64,000 nt of DNA from Phlebiopsis flavidoalba. Lineage: Eukaryota; Basidiomycota; Agaricomycetes; Polyporales; Phanerochaetaceae. The DNA lies in the NCBI GenBank assembly GCA_035772785.1, contig JAOCPU010000012.1, forward strand, positions 124,001 to 188,000, written 5' to 3'. Below, one piece after another: positions 61,070 through 64,000 of this stretch. The notes beneath the pieces were generated by a model that searched no databases, was not told where the DNA came from, and worked only from the letters and a program-made list of their open reading frames with translations. Position 1 is the stretch's first letter. Every line of letters starts with the position of its first letter. The position numbers and the translations under genes were made by a program.

Positions 61070-63205
61070 TTATCCCAAAAGCGTTTCTATGAAGTGCGAA
61101 ACAATCAGAAGTTGTAAACCCGCGAGTTTTTGGTGTTTGGCACGCTCTTGGGTGTCTGGATCGGGGGAGCTTGGTGGGCACGGCCTTGCTCTCGTAGTGA
61201 GCAGTGACGACAGCACCCTGCTTGGGGTTGTTTTCGATGTGCACGCGCCATCGTCGGTCCAGTCGCCAGCCGCGCCTACGTCGAAAGCGATCAGGATTGT
61301 GAACTGTAACTTTGGCCGAGCGATATGCGTACCTTCCGGGAGTGTCACCGTAGCTCCACCACTTGGCGGTCCAGAGGTGGCCACCGTAGACAACCTTGTC
61401 ACCACCATTGTACTGGAGAAAAAATCAGTAAATATGTCGCCTGAAAAGAGACATGTTGTTTGTGGTTTTTTGTTGTTCACGCACAGCAACGTTGCTGACC
61501 CAAGAGTTGACGCCGGCGCAGCTGCCGGTAGATGGTGGCGGGGGTAGAGCTAGTGACAGGGGAAGTAGTGGTCTTCGAAGTGGTGGTAGTCTTCGTAGTA
61601 GTAGTAGTAGTGGTGGTCTTGATAGTTGATGGTGGGCGCACTCGAACCACCTCCGAGAGCGGCTTTGACTGCGGCGTCGAAGCGGTTGTTCGCTATGGGG
61701 CCATGATGAGAAAACCAGGTGATTCAGCTCTTAATAACCTATGAGCTTACCGTAAGCCTGACTGGCATCCCAGAAACATGACACCACCGAACGACGAGTA
61801 GGTCGCCTTGGGTCTGCTGAATGATCGTGGACAAAGTACCGATGTCGACATAGCCACTTCCAGCAGCAGAAGACGAAGCGGGGAGCGCCGATGTAGACCT
61901 TAACGTTCTTGTTGGGGACGTGGTTTCTTGGCCCAGTTGTCCTGGACTCGTGTGTTAGCATGTGTCTACGAGATACCTAATAGTGCTTACCAGGTTGCGA
62001 AGTTTCCAGTCGTTGACGTTGTTGTAGTTGTTGAGGCCGCAGTAGTTTGTTGTAGAACTGGACATAGACGGCGTCGAAAGCCAACAGAGTTGATAACGCT
62101 AGAATGGTGTTAAGCGAGGGCCGGTAGCGTGAGATAACGACGTACCTTCCGAGGTAAGCATCCGGGAAGGGGCACGGAGGTGCACCCCGTGATGTCGAAA
62201 GTACTTCTTGCTGCCAGCGTTCGAATGAGCGCGCGCAAGGAGTTCACGAAAGTCGTGAAGTATTGCGTAGATCCACCCTCAATGTCCAAGTCGATACTAA
62301 TTGGGAAACGATGAGCATCGGCAGCATAATTAAGAGCAAGATGCTTACCCATCGAGAACGGCGCTACCGAAGGGACGTAGTAGAGCTAGAACCACCCAAG
62401 AAGAGGGTTCCAGATGGTCGTAGCAAACGCGGACGCCTGGGAATCGGAAGTGAAGCCGGCAGCGGGGGGGGGGGGGGTGCCAGGGTCGCGCCACCAAGAC
62501 TGATAGTAACGATCTTGCCCTTGGACTGGCGAAAGTCTGGATAGCTGAGGCCAGGAAGAGCAGTCAGGGAGCTGAGTGCCAGAGAAGACAGAGTTGTCGT
62601 TGATGTTGCAAGTCTGACAGCGGAGATAAGTATATCGGGGGCGTCAAAGCATGGAAACCCGATACACTCACGTTTGGCCAGATCGATCGAGGGGAGACCA
62701 CCGGCTCCGAAGAAAAACTGGATCGAGATTAGGTAACCACACGGTAATTGAGAGCACTGATCAACACTCACACGTTTCAGAAACGCGATTGGGAAGAAGC
62801 GCGTCAACTTAGAGTTTGTCCTGGTGGGAATGATCATCAATGTGCGAATGCGGGTGCCCGCGACGGAGGTTTGAATTCAGAACCGGGAGGCTGACTTGAC
62901 AATAAAAGTCGATAGCGGGTAATGCTGCCAGTGAGTCAGTGTCACCACTGTGCGTAGCACCGTAGGAGTTGTTGACCCATGTAGCTGGATAGTCCCCGTC
63001 AATACATTGCTTCATGAAAGCTTTCGTGAGGACATACGCGACGACCTTGTCAACGAGTGTTAGACAAATGCAGTACAGACCCAATGGATGACGACAACGT
63101 ACGTTGTCGTTTCTAGAGTTATCATAGGCAGAGGCCTGGAAAGTTGTGAAGGAAAGAAGGAAGCTGGCGAGGCCAAGTACAGAGCGAAGACGAAGGGTTG
63201 ACCAT
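61070..63205 (-). CDS. GH18 chitinase with Thr-rich linker and chitin-binding domain
   Basis: Secreted endochitinase, likely for cell-wall turnover. Near the ATG at 63205, after a one-base shift, the leader reads RSVLGLASFLLSFTTFQASA, then YDNSRNDN. The barrel continues NSYGATHSGDT, LAALPAIDFYCQ, FFGAGGLPSIDLA, QSKGKIVTISLGGAT and FLGGSSST. The catalytic motif DGIDLDIEGG is complete once a short intron is removed (AVLDG / IDLDIE), so the acid Glu is present. Later: GSTQYFTTFVNS, YCGLNNYNNVNDWK, KVYIGAP. A Thr-rich linker (TTTTSKTTTSPVTSSTPAT) precedes GVNSWVSNVA, YNGGDKVVYGGHLWTAKWWS and YGDTPG, then across an intron AGDWTDDGAC, a CBM5/12-type chitin-binding module. A tail of about 40 residues follows; its frame is unclear. 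A 14-G run interrupts the barrel after SLGGAT. Confidence 0.92.
62464..62477. repeat. 14-base G run inside the chitinase gene
   Basis: Fourteen G on the plus strand, read as C in the gene. It lies between ISLGGAT and AAGFTS, two segments that are almost adjacent in GH18 chitinases of this type. Confidence 0.92.
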
Positions 63206-64000
63206 GTTGTCAGGGGCTAGCCAGAGGTTTGAGAGGCGGGTTGTGTGCCGACGACGAGGATGGCTCATTGCGAATCCTCTCTTTATACACTGGTCGGAAG
63301 GACACAGCCCCACAAGGAGGAGTGCTTCTAGGAGCGACTCCTATCGTGCACAGGCACAGAAGGTGCTCAGGAGGACCAATCCAGGAGGCCATCGCCTCGA
63401 CGGCCGCGTCCGAGGACCATGAGGGGTCGAGCTGTGTTGGACGCCCCTGGTCCGAGACACAATGCTCATGTCGAAATCAGGAGGCCATCTAGCCCAATTT
63501 GAAGAACTGAACCGCGCTCTGCAGCCCCGGTCCCTAGGAAGCGGAGGTGTTTAGGCAGTCCTTAGGGAGGGATTTTTGGAACAGTGGTCATATTCGCATT
63601 TTCCTATTTGCTCTGTCTCTGCCCAGTTGAAACCTGGTGATAGCAAGGCTTTCTGAATAGCGGACGCATCCCTGTGTGCGTTTCCGGGCGGACCTCGGGC
63701 GATGGCGCACCAAGTCAGCCGCTCTAGAGCAGCGACGGTGGCGCATGCTAAGTAATGGCGGATGACCACGTGAGGTGGCGAAAGTCGACGCCGCGATGAA
63801 AGGTTGATGCGAGTACGTACCAACTTGTAATCATGTGCACGTCAAAACGCGCTCTTTCAGCTTCTGCTCTATAAGCATCTAGTCCCCCCTGCCGTGCACG
63901 CGCTCGAGAGCCCTCGTGGTGGAAAAGAGCTTAGTGTGCGGGGTAGGCGCACGCGGGAGAGGAGACATATCACATCTAGCCCTTCAAGGCCGTTTGTTCT
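63206..64000. other. Chitinase promoter and right edge, no recognised gene
   Basis: About 795 bases. TTTATACAC near 63280 on the plus strand would read GTGTATAAAGAG on the minus strand, a possible TATA box about 75 bases before the chitinase ATG. Open frames at 63198-63492 (plus) and 63551-63823 (minus) have no known motif. Confidence 0.45.

Overview
The window looks like nuclear DNA of a basidiomycete, most likely an Agaricomycete. The proteins recognised are fungal (Cul3, exportin-T, a Gap1/IQGAP-type RasGAP, Scj1, the APC6 subunit Cut9/Cdc16, Nop15, Mgm1, Med22). Several families are typical of mushroom-forming fungi: class I hydrophobins, a DUF6534 membrane protein, an Agaricomycete-type F-box protein, a GH5 exo-1,3-glucanase with a Ser/Thr-rich linker, and a tailed A1 aspartic protease. 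Genes carry many short GT-AG introns. No tRNA, rRNA, CRISPR array or intact transposon was recognised.

Layout. 1-10.6 kb: Cul3, exportin-T and an F-box protein, all on the minus strand. 10.6-12.1 kb: non-coding DNA rich in CTATRTAG-like words. 12.1-25 kb: an unknown Ser-rich protein (+), GH5 glucanase (-), a Pro/Gln-rich NPF-containing protein (+), RasGAP (+), aspartic protease (+). 25.4-37.5 kb: ER J-protein Scj1 with C-terminal KDEL (-), an uncharacterised protein (+), a small membrane protein (-), DUF6534 protein (+), APC6 (-), Nop15 (+). 37.8-52.3 kb: four class I hydrophobins, all on the minus strand and in two pairs, with Mgm1 (+), an SCP2 protein (-), a DapA-family aldolase (+) and Med22 (-) between the pairs. 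52.3-58.7 kb: no recognisable gene. 58.7-63.2 kb: a probable mitochondrial protein, an LYR-motif protein and a GH18 chitinase with a chitin-binding domain, all minus.

How they fit together. Most genes are housekeeping: ubiquitin ligation (Cul3, APC6, F-box), transport and folding (exportin-T, Scj1), mitochondria (Mgm1, LYR protein), transcription (Med22), ribosome assembly (Nop15) and Ras signalling. A second theme is the cell surface: glucanase, chitinase, hydrophobins and protease. Three of the four hydrophobins share a TATA box about 70-95 nt before the ATG.

Caveat. Nearly every conserved gene shows single-base frame breaks, including universally conserved ones. In Mgm1 two compensating indels scramble the P-loop. 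Six runs of 13-18 G or C also occur, four inside conserved genes. I read these breaks as probable sequence or assembly errors, so the CDS spans below join exons and frames by homology, and internal splice sites are approximate. All reading was by eye; family calls rest on recalled family motifs, not on searches.
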